From Melastoma dodecandrum (lineage: Eukaryota; Streptophyta; Magnoliopsida; Myrtales; Melastomataceae), in contig JARUPY010000107.1 in NCBI GenBank assembly GCA_029817715.1, positions 62,001 through 126,000 of the forward strand: a stretch of DNA of 64,000 bases, written 5' to 3'. The stretch's first letter is position 1. Each line of letters begins with the position of its first letter. Of this stretch, positions 10,261 to 21,233 are shown in pieces. Made by a program: the position numbers and the translations under genes. The notes beneath the pieces are model-generated. The model ran no database searches, was not told the origin of the DNA, and saw nothing but the letters and a program-made list of their open reading frames with translations.

Positions 10261-12110
10261 ATACGCCCTAAAGTCAGCCTCCCGTTCCATCTCTTATAGG
10301 TGTACAGTTGATTCCAACGTTGCACGGGGTGAGAATGCATACTTTTTGGTTCTGGTCGAAGCAACCCATGATCGATCTTCAAAGCACCCTCGAACATCGT
10401 CAAACGAGTGGGATCATCGAGGCCAATGTTGCCAGTGCGTCTGCGACACGATTTTCGTTCGAGGCAAGTAGTTGAACTCAATGTTACGGAAGCATTTGAT
10501 GATATTTTGAAGGTATTCATGACATGGGAGGAGCTTTGCATCACGGGTACGCCATTGTTCATTTGTTTGAGTGAGAATGAGTGCTAAGTCTCCGAAAACA
10601 TTGGCGTGTTGAATTAGCAGGTCGAGAGTATGTTGAAGACCGAGAATGCAGGCCTCGTATTCTGCAATATTGTTGGTGCACGGAAAAACAACCTTTGAAG
10701 CGACTGAATAATACAGACCGATGGGGATATCACAGGAGCTCCAACATCTGACCCATGAGGTTGACTGCTCCATCAAAGAATATGGTTCATCGTTGATCAT
10801 CATCTACGACTAGGATGTTCTCGTCTGGCAATTCGATATCCAAAGGAGACGTAACTGGTCTCGGATAGTCAGCTATATAGTCTGCGATACTTCGTCCCTT
10901 GATAAACTTGGTAGCAATGTATCGTACATCAAATTCAACCATTTGCAGTTGTCATTTCAAGATACACCCTATTTGCTTGGGTCGGGTGAACATATACCAT
11001 AAGTGATCATTTTCTGATACCAAAATTATCTCGTAATGAATGATGCATTGTCTCAAGCGGTGAAGTACCCAAACCAATGCATAGTAGGTTCGTTCCAAAA
11101 TCGTGTAACGGGTTTCACTGGATGTGAATCTTTCTCATATAATAAATAGCGTGTTCTTTGGCACCTTGTAGTTGTTCTGCCAAAAGGGCTCCTAGATACT
11201 CATCTTGTACGGTGAGTTAAAGCGTCAGGGGATGCCCCGGTGTCAGCGGGAGTAGTACCGGAGGGTTCGATAAGTATTGCTTGATCTGTTGAAATGCGGC
11301 TTGGCATTCAATATTCCATTCAACCGAGGTATCCTTCTTGAGGAGTTTAAATATGAGTTTGTAGGTTTCAGACAGATTTGAGATAAAATGGGAAATGCAA
11401 TTTAGTCTACCCAAGAAACCTCTCACTTCTTTGGTTGTCTTTGGTGGAGGTAAATTTTGAATGGCCTCAACTTTGATAGGATCGACTTCGATACCTCGGC
11501 CACCGACGAAAAAAACAATTAACTTGCCCGACGTTGCCCCTAATACACACTTAGTCGGATTCAGTCTCATTTTAAAGTTCCTTAGCCGCTCGAATAGTTT
11601 TCGGAAAACAGTAACATGGTCTTCCCCTATGCGCGAATTAACAATCATGTCATCTACGTACACTTCAATTTCTTCATGCATCATATCTTGAAATAACGCT
11701 ACCATGGCCCGTCGATAAGTTGCCCCGGCATTCTTCAAACAAAACGGCATTACTTGATAACAAAATAATCCCCAGGGGGTGGTAAACGTTGTCTTTTCCT
11801 TATCTTCCTCCGCCATCCGGATTTGCTTGTAGCCGAAGAAGCTGTCCATAAAAGAAAAGCGATGGAAATATGCTGTATTGTCTACCAAAACATCGATATG
11901 TGATAGGGAAAAGTTGTCCTTAGGGCTGGCCCTGTTGAGGTCACGAAATTCAACGCAGACGAGAATTTTGTCGTTTCGTCATCAGAGATACAATATTTAC
12001 AACCCATTGAGGATACCAAGCGACCTCAATGAAATTCACCTTCAATAATTGTCCATTTTTTCCTTGATAACGTGTACGAGTTCAGGCTTGTATCGGCGTT
12101 GCTTTTGTTT
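10260..12110 (-). pseudogene. Decayed Tat-type reverse transcriptase and RNase H fragment
   Basis: Reading right to left: CVEFRDLNRASPKDN near 11960-11930; then an open block (11888-11217) with FMDSFFGYKQI, MPFCLKNAGATYRRAM and the catalytic YVDDMIVNS of reverse transcriptase. A broken RNase H follows (11210-10810). A second, plant-type RNase H is at 10803-10414 (CTNNIAEYEACILGLQ, LILTQTNEQWRTRDAK). The two RNase H domains assign it to the Tat lineage, but it differs from the element at 1-7048. Integrase and LTRs are missing, and it abuts the plus-strand gag-protease remnant head to head, which suggests nested insertion or rearrangement. Confidence 0.85.
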
Positions 12111-12700
12111 TTTTGGGAGGTATCAATGGATCTGTAGGATCTTATAGCCGCCATGAGTTATTTGTTATTAAGATCAAATCTCCATTATTTTTATTTCTTT
12201 TCCCTTTCCTTGGATTGTTAGAATTTTTAGATCACATATCAAGGGAACTAAATATTCTTACAGATATTATTTGAACTTGTGGATTTTTAATGATTTTTTT
12301 TCACTTTTTTTATTTTTTTAATCATTTTTCTGTTTTTTTGGGAAAAAATAGGGTATCAACGTATTAAAATAAAAACGTGTTCTAAAATTTTATGAAATAA
12401 ATACATATAGGTATTTGAAATCTCACTTATGCCCCCGAAAAGTACGACTTGACGTACCTAACGACTTGACAATACCACATGTACTAGTTTGGCAAACTAA
12501 TGACTTGAATTACGAGCGAACTCTTCATGTGATTTTCATAGTTCATTGTTTGACAATTACTAACTCTTAATTTTATCATTCAACACCTTGATAACTTGTT
12601 ATAACTATAGATTTTTATCCCTTTAGCTGTGTGATATTTGGCTAAATCCTTGGGATGTATTGTAGTATTTCGTATATTACTTAGAATCGGGTACTGCTGG
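12111..12700. other. AT-rich spacer
   Basis: No coding frame, RNA gene or inverted repeat supported. It begins at the edge of the reverse transcriptase remnant and may be its decayed protease/gag side, but no motif supports that. Confidence 0.5.
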
Positions 12701-13840
12701 TAGTTTTGTTAATTTTATAGGTAAATTTGGAATCCTATGGTGCAGCTGCACTAGAAAGCGATTGCAGCTGCATGGGAGCGTCAAATGATAGAAAGAGAGT
12801 CAATGCAGCTATACCAAAAAGTCATTCCAGCTGCACGATATTGTCGGATGTGGGACGGATCAGTTGGTGCAGCTGCACCAGATTTTCATGTTTCTATGAG
12901 GACGAGGAAGAAATATATTATTTCCAAGATTTTCTCCACCTTCCAGATTTTGAAGATCTTTTAGGGATGCAACCCCTTGAGACCTAAAAAGACGACTTGC
13001 TCTCGGAGGAAAGGTGTGTTGGCGTCTTGGAAATCAGACCACATCGGGGACACGCATGGAAATGAAGACATTCGGCAAAGCTTCTGACGATGTCTAGGAT
13101 GTTTCGTATTTCTACTTTAGTTTTGAGTTGCGTCATGAACTAAATCATTCTTCTACGATTGTGATTAACTTGGTTGTGTAATTGTTTTCTTAGTGAATTC
13201 TTTTAAACTATCTCATTTCGTGTTTTGTTTATCTTTCACTTGTTCTTAACGCTTGTATGGGTGAGGCCGACGTTCGTATTCATTGCTTGTGCTTGAGTGA
13301 GTTCAAGAGAGAATCTTAAGAGAAGAAGTAGTGGTGAAAGTAGCCTGGTTGGCATCGTGAGTACAAGCAGACTTAAGGTGATAGAGAGATATACACAGTA
13401 GTCAACCAAATGAGATCGGAATGTAACACATCTGATTAGTCGTGAACCTAGAGATATGGATTGATTATTTAGGTAGTTCGATGGACTTCGAGAGGAGCAC
13501 GATAATTTAGGATTTCAGTTAGTAAACTAACACGAAATTGAGATTAGGTGAAGGGAGACACCAGATAGTAACAAAACAACTGATGGATTCATAGTCCTAG
13601 GCCTTCTATCATTGATTAATTCACTTTGCTTTTACTTTATTACTTGTTTTTCTTGTTATTCATTATTTTCTTTTGTAGTTACAATCTTCTCACTATTTTC
13701 GGTTTCACTTTGAAATAGTTGGAGCTGGACGATGGGAATGCTTCCTATATCGATTCCTCGTGAGAACGATATTTTACTTACTTTATATTACGTGACGCGA
13801 CCTGTGCACTTGCGGATTTAGCGAACACACCTTTCTTGCT
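12700..13840 (+). repeat. Probable LTR/leader remnant of a Tat/Retand-type retrotransposon
   Basis: Noncoding sequence with the composition of plant Tat/Athila LTRs: a cluster of palindromic GCAGCTGC motifs (12738-12880), a long T-rich segment, then ATTCCTCGTGAGAACGA near 13760 and CTGTGCACTTGCGGATT near 13800. These two phrases normally stand at the downstream end of such LTRs, just before a TTTTTGGCGCC primer site. That primer site is absent, so the copy is truncated or a solo LTR. The assignment comes from remembered family sequence and was not aligned. Confidence 0.5.
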
Positions 13841-13860
13841 TGTCGTTTCGACTCTATTTT

Positions 13861-14673
13861 ACTGAAAATGATAAAAAGATATAACTTGTTATCTACCGGT
13901 GAAATCTTTAAATTTCATTTATACCAAAAAAAATGAGTGTGAAATTCTGAAAATTTCAATTGATAATTACAAAACACACACGAATTACTCAACAATAACA
14001 AAAAGCTAAAATAATTTCAACTAAAATCTTAATTAAAATACTTAAATGCTTTAAATTCGATTAAAATCACAATCACAATCATATAATATTTACCTCCACT
14101 AAAATCTTACAAAAGGAGCCGCTAAAACAACAATGGAGGACATTACTTATGGGATATGGATGATGATGATGTGATCCAAGGTAGAACAACCCGGTAAAAA
14201 ATAGTTTTAAGATAATTTTTTATTTTATAAAACATAATTTTTTTTAATGTTTTTTCTAGTTTGAAATAATCGACTTGCTAGATTTATTATTATTTAGTTA
14301 ATTGAATTATAAATATAACTATTTTAATTTAAGATTACTATGAAATTATTTTATAATATATATATATTTAGTTTATTACATATATATAAATATAATTTTT
14401 AAACAGGTTCACCCGTATAACATATTTATTAAACTCAAGTTTCATATTTTGACATCATTAAATAAATGAGTTGGATTCTGCGTTTGAAGTTTCAAATACG
14501 AACTCGTTGAGATACGACATGTTCTTTTTTTTTTACCTAGAAGTTAAAAAAATAATGTTAAAAAATGATTAAGTCATAATTCGATTACCTATAATGTGAT
14601 ATTGAGCCAAGTTAACAATCGTCGAGCCAAAAAGATCAAATGACCAAACACACAAGAGTTGAGGATAGTAGGC
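13861..14673. other. AT-rich gene-free stretch
   Basis: Low-complexity A/T sequence with short ATATAT runs (about 14360-14395). No gene, RNA or element boundary is seen before the MULE begins. Confidence 0.6.
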
Positions 14674-14682
14674 GATATCCGA

Positions 14683-15031
14683 GAGTTTTGTTCCATTTTA
14701 ACTTCAGTTTCGAAACTATTTCGTGAAATGACCTCGTAAGTTTCGAAATTCGTCGACTAACCTCGTGAAATCAGCCTTACAAAATCCGACTTCGATCCTT
14801 AAGGAAGTCGGTCTTTGTAAGGCCGACTTCCATATTGGTAGAGTGAAGTCTTTGTAAGGCCGACTTCAAGGCCTACTTCATGGCGTCCTTGAGTCTCGCA
14901 TGAAATCGGCCTTACAAATCCCGAGTTCTTGCCACTTAGCCAAAAAAAATTATGGCGAAACGAAGTCGGCATTCGGAATAAAGGAAGTCGGTCTTTGTAA
15001 GGCCGACTTCCTTCAGACAAAAAAAAAACAA
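14683..15031 (+). repeat. Left terminal inverted repeat of the MULE
   Basis: It pairs with 19968-20340. After a unique outer 100 bp it contains two exact copies of a 31-bp near-palindrome (14801-14831 and 14981-15011) of the form GGAAGTCGG...CCGACTTCC, plus partial copies. Single-strand folding into hairpins is predicted by eye. Confidence 0.85.
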
Positions 15032-15168
15032 ATTTCGATTCCGATCACACCTATAATGCACATAATACTCATGACAGAATGACAGTAATGCAACCAATCT
15101 TTAACAAGGTTTAAATCAAAAGGAAGTACATGAGAAGTAGAAAAGTCGATACAAAATACTTAATGAAT

Positions 15169-17249
15169 CTAATTTCTTCCTTTTCGCCGAGAGTAGAAGA
15201 AGACTCCAAACCGCTGCCGAGACTCCATTTGCGTTAGCTGAGAAGAGTCCTCTACATCACCTATGGATGGTCGATCCCTCCTGCTCTTCCTTGGTGCCAT
15301 GGGAGTGGATGACGTAAAGGCATATGCTACCGAAGTCCGAAAGGCATCCACTGGAGTCAGATCAATCACAATAGACGGATATACCTCGTTTTCCTGCGAC
15401 TGCATAATGAACTCATCGACATCAAACATGTCAACGTCTTGATGCTCCTCCTCTTCTTCTTCCTCCTGCTCTTCATATTCCTCCTGTTCCCCCTCCTCCT
15501 CCTCTTCATCCTCATCTTCGTCATCCTCCTCCTGATCTTCCTCCTCTGCGTGTTCCTCATTCGGTGGCTCAGCTTTGAACTCGTCCTCATTCGCTGGCCC
15601 TTTAGTACGTCCATACAAACGCATCGGGGTAAACTCTCTCAAGAAGCTATGGCCCCTACGAGAGATACCAGCAATGTACTATAATTCCGAAGGGTCACCT
15701 CTCTCGGATCGAATAGAAATGTCCCTCATTTGTTGCGTCTGCGAAGAAAGTATATCAATACAATGATTTATACATTAATGAAGATAATAGTTATTGTACT
15801 TACCACTATGCTCAGCATGACGCCCGTGTGTGATAGATGAGGACGAGAGTGACGCATGTACCACGTATTGTAGTCCTCGTCTTGTTCCCAGCGTAAAGGA
15901 ATGATGTGGCTCCCCGGTGATGCCACAACTCAATGTATTTGGCGTGGATGTCCATTCAATTGTCGAATTGCTTTCCACGTATGTCAATCCGGTGGAGGCG
16001 TGCTTCAGCATCACATGTACCAGGTATGAGTTGCTCATCTTCAAATTGTCGAATGACTCTGTCTAGATAGTGTCATTTAACAATAGAGAAGCAGATCAGC
16101 GGCACACGTGCTCACCAGCTGTCTTGACCGTGCAAGCAGTAATCGGGTAGTCTAGCGCGTATCTCATCCATGTATGGATGCCAAACGACCTGAAAAACGA
16201 CCCAACATAACCAACCAACCAAATTTCGACAATCACAAGAACTTGAAAGAACATAAAGTCGAAGAAAAATACCTGTCGATGACTCTGTCTGTCGAGTGCT
16301 TCTCTAATCACCGATAGGACATGCGTGGCTACAGTTGTCGTATCAAGAGCTGCACCCCATCGATAAGCTAAAGGCATTCCTTGCCTCTGCCTGCTCCAGC
16401 GTCTAAGGGGAGATAAATGAGGAAATCTATCACACGCCCACGTCTGTAGCAATACTAAACAACCCGCCACCTGTGCCGCATTTTTGTCTGAAGCACTACA
16501 TAGTTGTCTATACAACCATGCCAGACAAGCTGATCCCCAACTATAACTACCACAGACGTCGAAGTCCTCCAATAATGGCAGCCACATAAGATGCACTAAG
16601 TTGTCGGACTTGTCGGGGAAAACCATAGACCCTATGAGTTGTAGTATGTATGCCCTGGTATGCATACGTACCTGCTCATCTGGTGCTTGTGGATCTAACA
16701 CGTCAAAACGGGAGGCCAACCAACTCATCTTAACCCTTCCCGCCTTCATGTGAGCTGTTCCCGAAACCTCACCAAGTAATTGAGCGCATACGGCTGCAAA
16801 GTTGAAGCTGGTGAAGGCAATGACGGGGTCACCCTCAATCGGCAATCCGAGCTGAATCGCCACATCCCCAAAGTCACCATCATCTCTCCATGCGCCATGT
16901 GGAAAGTATGAGTCTCGGGCCTCCATCTCTCCTCTAATGCAGTTATGAGCGCATGATCCAACTGAATGAAAGAGAGCTTCGCAACTCCAAAAAATCTGAC
17001 ATGTCATAGGTAGAGATATCCATCCGGGGGTCTCGTCGCATTTTCTTCACGCTTCTTTCGTGATGGCGACATTTCAAAACATTGTTCTTTATGAAAAATG
17101 AAATTTCAATTGATTAGTAACAAAATTCAAAATAAACGAAATAATAAGTATGATAAACATACCTCCGCATAAGAAGAATCCCAAACAAAAGAAGAACAAT
17201 GTTGATCCTGGGAGTGCAATACGGTCGTTACTTGTGGTCCTGGCTCCAT
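15169..17249 (-). pseudogene. Plant mobile domain (PMD, MAIN/MAIL1-like) gene of the MULE, broken
   Basis: Four exons can be traced: 17249-17163, about 17086-16273, 16189-15804 and 15738-15169. PMD motifs occur in order: LHSQDQH in exon 1; LDHALITALEERWRPETHTF, DVAIQLGLPIEGDPV, AYILQLIGSMVFPDKSDN, HLMWLPLLEDFDVCGSYSWG in exon 2; VVWHPYMDEI, ARVPLICFSIV and a TWYMRHSRPHLS tail in exon 3. Exon 4 encodes a strongly acidic Glu/Asp tract (15440-15560) and a basic C-terminus. Breaks: frameshifts near 16990 (T run), 16868 (G run) and about 15895; TGA codons in exon 3 where conserved Arg or Trp stand; a TAG near 15684. The family includes MAIN/MAIL1 proteins with roles in silencing and genome stability, and many transposon-borne copies. 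About 619 codons if joined. Confidence 0.85.
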
Positions 17250-17289
17250 AGTATAACCTGCAAAGAAAAATGTAAATTATAGATGCCTA

Positions 17290-19330
17290 TCCAAGTGTTT
17301 GTAATAAACGTACAAATGATACATATCAAGAAAATTGAAGATACTTCAAATACACCTTACAATTTCATTTATTTGGACAACTTCACCGATAATATCCCTC
17401 TCTTTTACAAAGACCACAATTCAACTTGGTTTTCGTTCTCTCACATCCATTTCATTGTGAATTTGAGAGGATTTTGGTCTCCCTTTTGGTCGTGCCCTTT
17501 CAGGGTTCGGAACGACAGTTGGAGATGAAAAATCATCCCAATCTTCTCCACTGTGCAAAAGGCGGAGTCCAACATACTTCAACATCGTTTACCGTCGCTA
17601 GAATACCAGAATGCCTCTCTGAAATCAAACATACGCCTGGACACTCATCACCAACCACGTAACGTTTAAGGTATTTCAAAAACCATCCCCACGACTGGTA
17701 GCTTTCTTCATCGACGATTGCAAATGCGAAAGGAACAATATGATTGCTGCCATCCAAACCACAAGCAATTAATAACTTCTGCTTGTATTTACCGTACAAG
17801 AAAGTTCCGTCAATACTGACTACAGGGCGACAATAACGGAATGCTATTACTGAGGAACCAAAACACCAGAATACCCTTTGGAAAACAAACTGCGAATCAC
17901 CAAACATATATGAACCTCCCCAATCAACGCAAGTATTCAGATTAGAAGCACGAATCACGTTCAACAAATGAGGCAACTCATTATATGATTCATCCCAATC
18001 ACCATACACACGCAAAATCGCTTTCCTTTTGGCATCCCACACCCTTCTCCTAGGCACTTCTTATCCAAATTTCTCCTTCACCAAGTTGTGAAGAAGTGCA
18101 ACTTTAACTTCCGGAGTTTTACTTACAAACGACCTGAATAACGGTTCCATGAAATTTGAATCCAGTCGTACATGATCACGCGATAATACGGGATTGATGC
18201 AACTATGAGGTTCTCCAACTATTCTCACCTCAAACTGATCATCATCTTGTAGTTGTATCGCCCTTAATCTCTACTTACAACTCTTGTCGAATTCTAAACA
18301 ACATATATTCCACAATATCTTCGTAGATTTAACAACCTCATAATTGCAATGCCTTAGAATATGAAAATTGTTCACCGCATTTATGAGTATTTTTTTATTT
18401 TTGATACGCATTCCCTTATGAAATTCATCAATAAGGTCATTTGCTTCAACAAGTGAGTGGAAATCCCACTCGTCAACTCTCTCATGCACGTCTTCCTGAT
18501 ATTCATTATAAAAAGGCAGGGGTTTTTCCTTTAATACACTTCGTGAACTAGACCCTTCACCCGATTCCACAACCATGATCACTTAATTGTTGACATTCTC
18601 ATCATCTGACATCCCATCGCCGGCATTCACATCATTGAAAAACTCAGCATCAGTGTCAACATCTACATCAGAATTCATTATATCTTCATGGATATTGCGT
18701 TCATCTTTCATGGGAAGATTATAACTTTCTCCAACAGTATAACACCTCTCTACTTCAGCCACGACAATTTCATTTCCAGCTACATCATCCATATGACGAT
18801 CAACTTCCATCGGAACAGTACAACATTGTCCGACCGAAAAACACCGCTCCACTTTCACCTCAACATTCTCAGTTTGACGTCCAACAACCATAGGACGATC
18901 CACTTCCACATTAGGCTCTACCGCCACCATTCTAGCCTCAACATTCTCAGTTTGACGACCAACAACCATATAACGATGCAGTTCCACATCAGGCTCTACC
19001 GCCATCATTCTAGCCTCAACATGCGGCACCGTTACATCGGATAACACATATACTTGTTTCATATTTCTTGGATTAGCAATAGCAAACTTAATCAGCAATT
19101 TCACATCTTTATTCATTTTAATAGGAACCAGATAATGCTTGACATCAACATTATTGAACTCCAAAACGGGATACCTTGCGCTATCTGTAATGAAATTGCC
19201 GATTGCAAACCGATAGCTTGGCATATAATGCGTTCAAAATTTTCGTAATTGAGAAATTTCGGGATTTATATTCTTGCTATTGAACCATTATCATAACCAA
19301 CTCCGTCTGCTCCATTGAAAATATTTCTGT
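17290..19330 (-). pseudogene. MULE transposase, internally deleted and mutated
   Basis: The N-terminal PB1-like segment (NGADGVGYDNG near 19310; YRFAIGNFITDSARYPVL at 19220-19165) leads into an acidic spacer holding a duplicated 33-residue unit (VEARMMAVEPDVE/VVGRQTENVE). A MuDR-type DNA-binding domain follows (RLRAIQLQDD...GEPHSC, 18270-18170), then the first part of the catalytic domain (VVSIDGTFLYGKYKQKLLIA, 17830-17775; LISERHSG, where the second catalytic Asp is Glu). At about 17560 the sequence jumps to the normal C-terminal tail (NPERARPKGRPKS) and a CX2CX4HX4C zinc knuckle in which His is Tyr and a stop intervenes (17400-17350). The SWIM region and third catalytic acid are deleted. 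In-frame TAG and TAA codons lie near 18268 and 18060. Confidence 0.85.
18860..19025. repeat. Duplicated spacer unit in the transposase N-terminus
   Basis: Two adjacent units of about 100 bp encode VEARM(M/V)AVEP(D/N)VE(L/V)...VVGRQTENVE. The copies differ at a few bases, so the duplication is not very recent. Confidence 0.75.
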
Positions 19331-19741
19331 TATAAAAGATCAATAGCTCAATCGATGACATTGGAACACGATACCTAAATCAATTGAGCTATCAAATTAG
19401 AACATAGTAGTTTCAAAATTAATACAATATAACTAATATGCATTTTGTTGTTACTTAATAACTAGCAAATTAATTATGGTAATTAAGATCATTACGGTAA
19501 TTACAATTGATTAGTTGTTAATTATGATAATTACTTTAATTATTGTACAATTACCTTAACTATTTGTTAATTAGCTTCAATAAGTTAAATCAACATTTTT
19601 TCATCTATTAAATCATAATTTACCCTAATTAGTACACAAACCCTAACTATTCCAAAAATTCAACTAAACACTAATTAAACAAATAAAAAGAAAAATATGC
19701 TTTTACCATAAAGCGGACGGGGGAAGGGCAACAAGCTCGGG

Positions 19742-19825
19742 CGTCGGTCACGAAGCTCGGGCTCGGGGAAGTCAGTGCTTGGGTGTCGGTCACGAAGCTC
19801 GGGCTCGGGAACGTCGGCGCTCGGG
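19742..19825. repeat. Two 42-bp GC-rich tandem units inside the MULE
   Basis: Two consecutive 42-bp units (19742-19783 and 19784-19825) share GTCGGTCACGAAGCTCGGGCTCGGG. A partial copy of the AAGCTCGGG core precedes them. They stand in the GC-rich region just inside the right terminal repeat, upstream of the transposase, where a promoter would be expected. Confidence 0.8.
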
Positions 19826-19967
19826 GACGAGGCGCCTCGGATCTGCAAAGGGATGGAAGCTAAGGGCGGCTCGGATCGACAAGGGAACGGAAGGCTCGGC
19901 TCGGGCTAAGGGGACGGAAGGAGGATTTTGTTTCGTTCGGGGAGAATGTGTCTCCCGGAACGATTTT

Positions 19968-20340
19968 TTTTTAAACCCTAAAGGCCGACTTCCTTGATTC
20001 CGAATAGAAGTCGGCCTTCTTGATTCCCAATGGAAGTCGGCTTTTGTAAAACCGACTTCACTCTGACCACAGGGCAGTCGGCCACTTCGCCATAATTTTT
20101 TTGCCAAGTGTCACGAAAGGCCGACTTCATGCGGGACTCCAGGGCGCCATGAAGTCGGCCTTACAAAGACCGACGTCACTCTGGCAAAATGGAACTCGGT
20201 CTTACAAAGACTGACTTCCTTGAGTACCGATGTCGGCCTTTGTAAGGCCGATTTCACGAGTTTAGTCGACGAATTTCGAAACTTACGAGGTCATTTCGCA
20301 AAATAGTTTCGAAACTAACGTCATAATGGAACAAAACTGC
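19968..20340 (-). repeat. Right terminal inverted repeat of the MULE
   Basis: The reverse complement of the left end, with several substitutions and more copies of the AAGTCGG(C/T)C hairpin motif (about 19981-20250). The outermost 13 bases are GGAACAAAACTGC. The flanking heptamer TATCCGA begins at 20343. Confidence 0.85.
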
Positions 20341-20349
20341 TGTATCCGA

Positions 20350-21190
20350 ACACACCAAAGTTGAAGAGACGAGACAATTGACGATATTCACGCTCGCGGA
20401 CTCACAAGTCTGAAAGGAGAAGAATTGGTTTGAAAAATGTCGCTAATAAAAAAGTAATCAACTTGATTTCTTCTATTTATAATAAAATATTTTATGACCG
20501 TTATATGTTGATTTTCTTTTATGGTATCTCGTTACTTTTAAAATTTGAAGCCATTAAAATAATGGTAATTATCCAAACATCGAGTGTTTTTTTTATTGAA
20601 TTTGGCTTAAAATTAAGTCAATTATTTTTTTCATAGAAATTTGTAATATCCACCAATCGATTATTTTTTTTATCGTTACAAACTTATAATAATTAATTAA
20701 AAAGTAAACGCATAAAGAAAAATCTAATTATAATTTGAATCTTTCAATAGAAAAATTAAGCCCTTGATCGTCCATGTTATCTCCGTCTATTTTTTAAGGA
20801 ATGATTCATTTGCTTTTCTCATGATACTAATGAAGCCTTTCATGATAAAAAATTAAAGACACTAACACTTTGTCATAATGTATATTGTCGGGGTTTGTCT
20901 TTATCTTTAAATTCTGACAAATTATATGGACAAATAGTCGTGAAAAAAAAAATAGTTACCCCAACTATTCACCTCTCAATGTAAATTGTTACAACTATTT
21001 ACTTTCCTTTCCATATTTGTTTAAATTTATACAGAAACTATTTATTCGAAATAAGTTTCTAGTCAAAATTTGTTGTAGTGAAGAACTTTTAGATGAGCTG
21101 ACGATAGAAACAACACAAGAATATAAGCTGGGGGGGGGGTTGAATGAACTTGTTTTCTGCAACATTTTTTAAAATTAATAAATATTTTAA
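20350..21190. other. AT-rich gene-free stretch
   Basis: Poly(A/T)-rich sequence with no coding frame of interest, no inverted repeat and no RNA gene recognised; a short G run lies at 21130-21139. Confidence 0.6.
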
Positions 21191-21233
21191 TGCAGTAGAG
21201 ATATTATTGAATCTTTATATTCTAATCCTCAAC

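Larger units (their letters stand above)
14683..20340 (-). mobile_element. 5.7-kb Mutator-like element (MULE) carrying a PMD gene
   Basis: The two ends are long inverted repeats of about 350 bp. They start G(C)AGTTTTGTTCC, continue with AGTTTCGAAACTATTT and GAAATGACCTCGTAAGTTTCGAAATTCGTCGAC, and end in arrays of an AAGTCGG hairpin motif. The shared heptamer TATCCGA flanks the element (14676-14682 and 20343-20349) within a 7-of-9 target duplication. Inside, both genes run on the minus strand: a MULE transposase remnant (about 19330-17290) followed by a plant mobile domain gene (17249-15169). Association of PMD domains with MULEs and gypsy elements is known in plants. Both genes are dead, so this copy could move only with outside transposase. 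Confidence 0.88.

Noticed and set aside
12727..12987. 86-residue frame rich in Cys and Ser
   Set aside because: It is driven by the GCAGCTGC repeats of an LTR-like region; no homology recognised.
15169..15642. Glu-rich 157-residue open frame as an independent gene
   Set aside because: Its frame continues from an upstream splice acceptor at 15739 and follows the PMD tail, so it is better explained as the last exon of the PMD gene.
16746..16961. Separate small gene overlapping the PMD exon
   Set aside because: It encodes the missing PMD N-terminal motif (LDHALITALEERW) in a second frame; it is the same gene before a frameshift.
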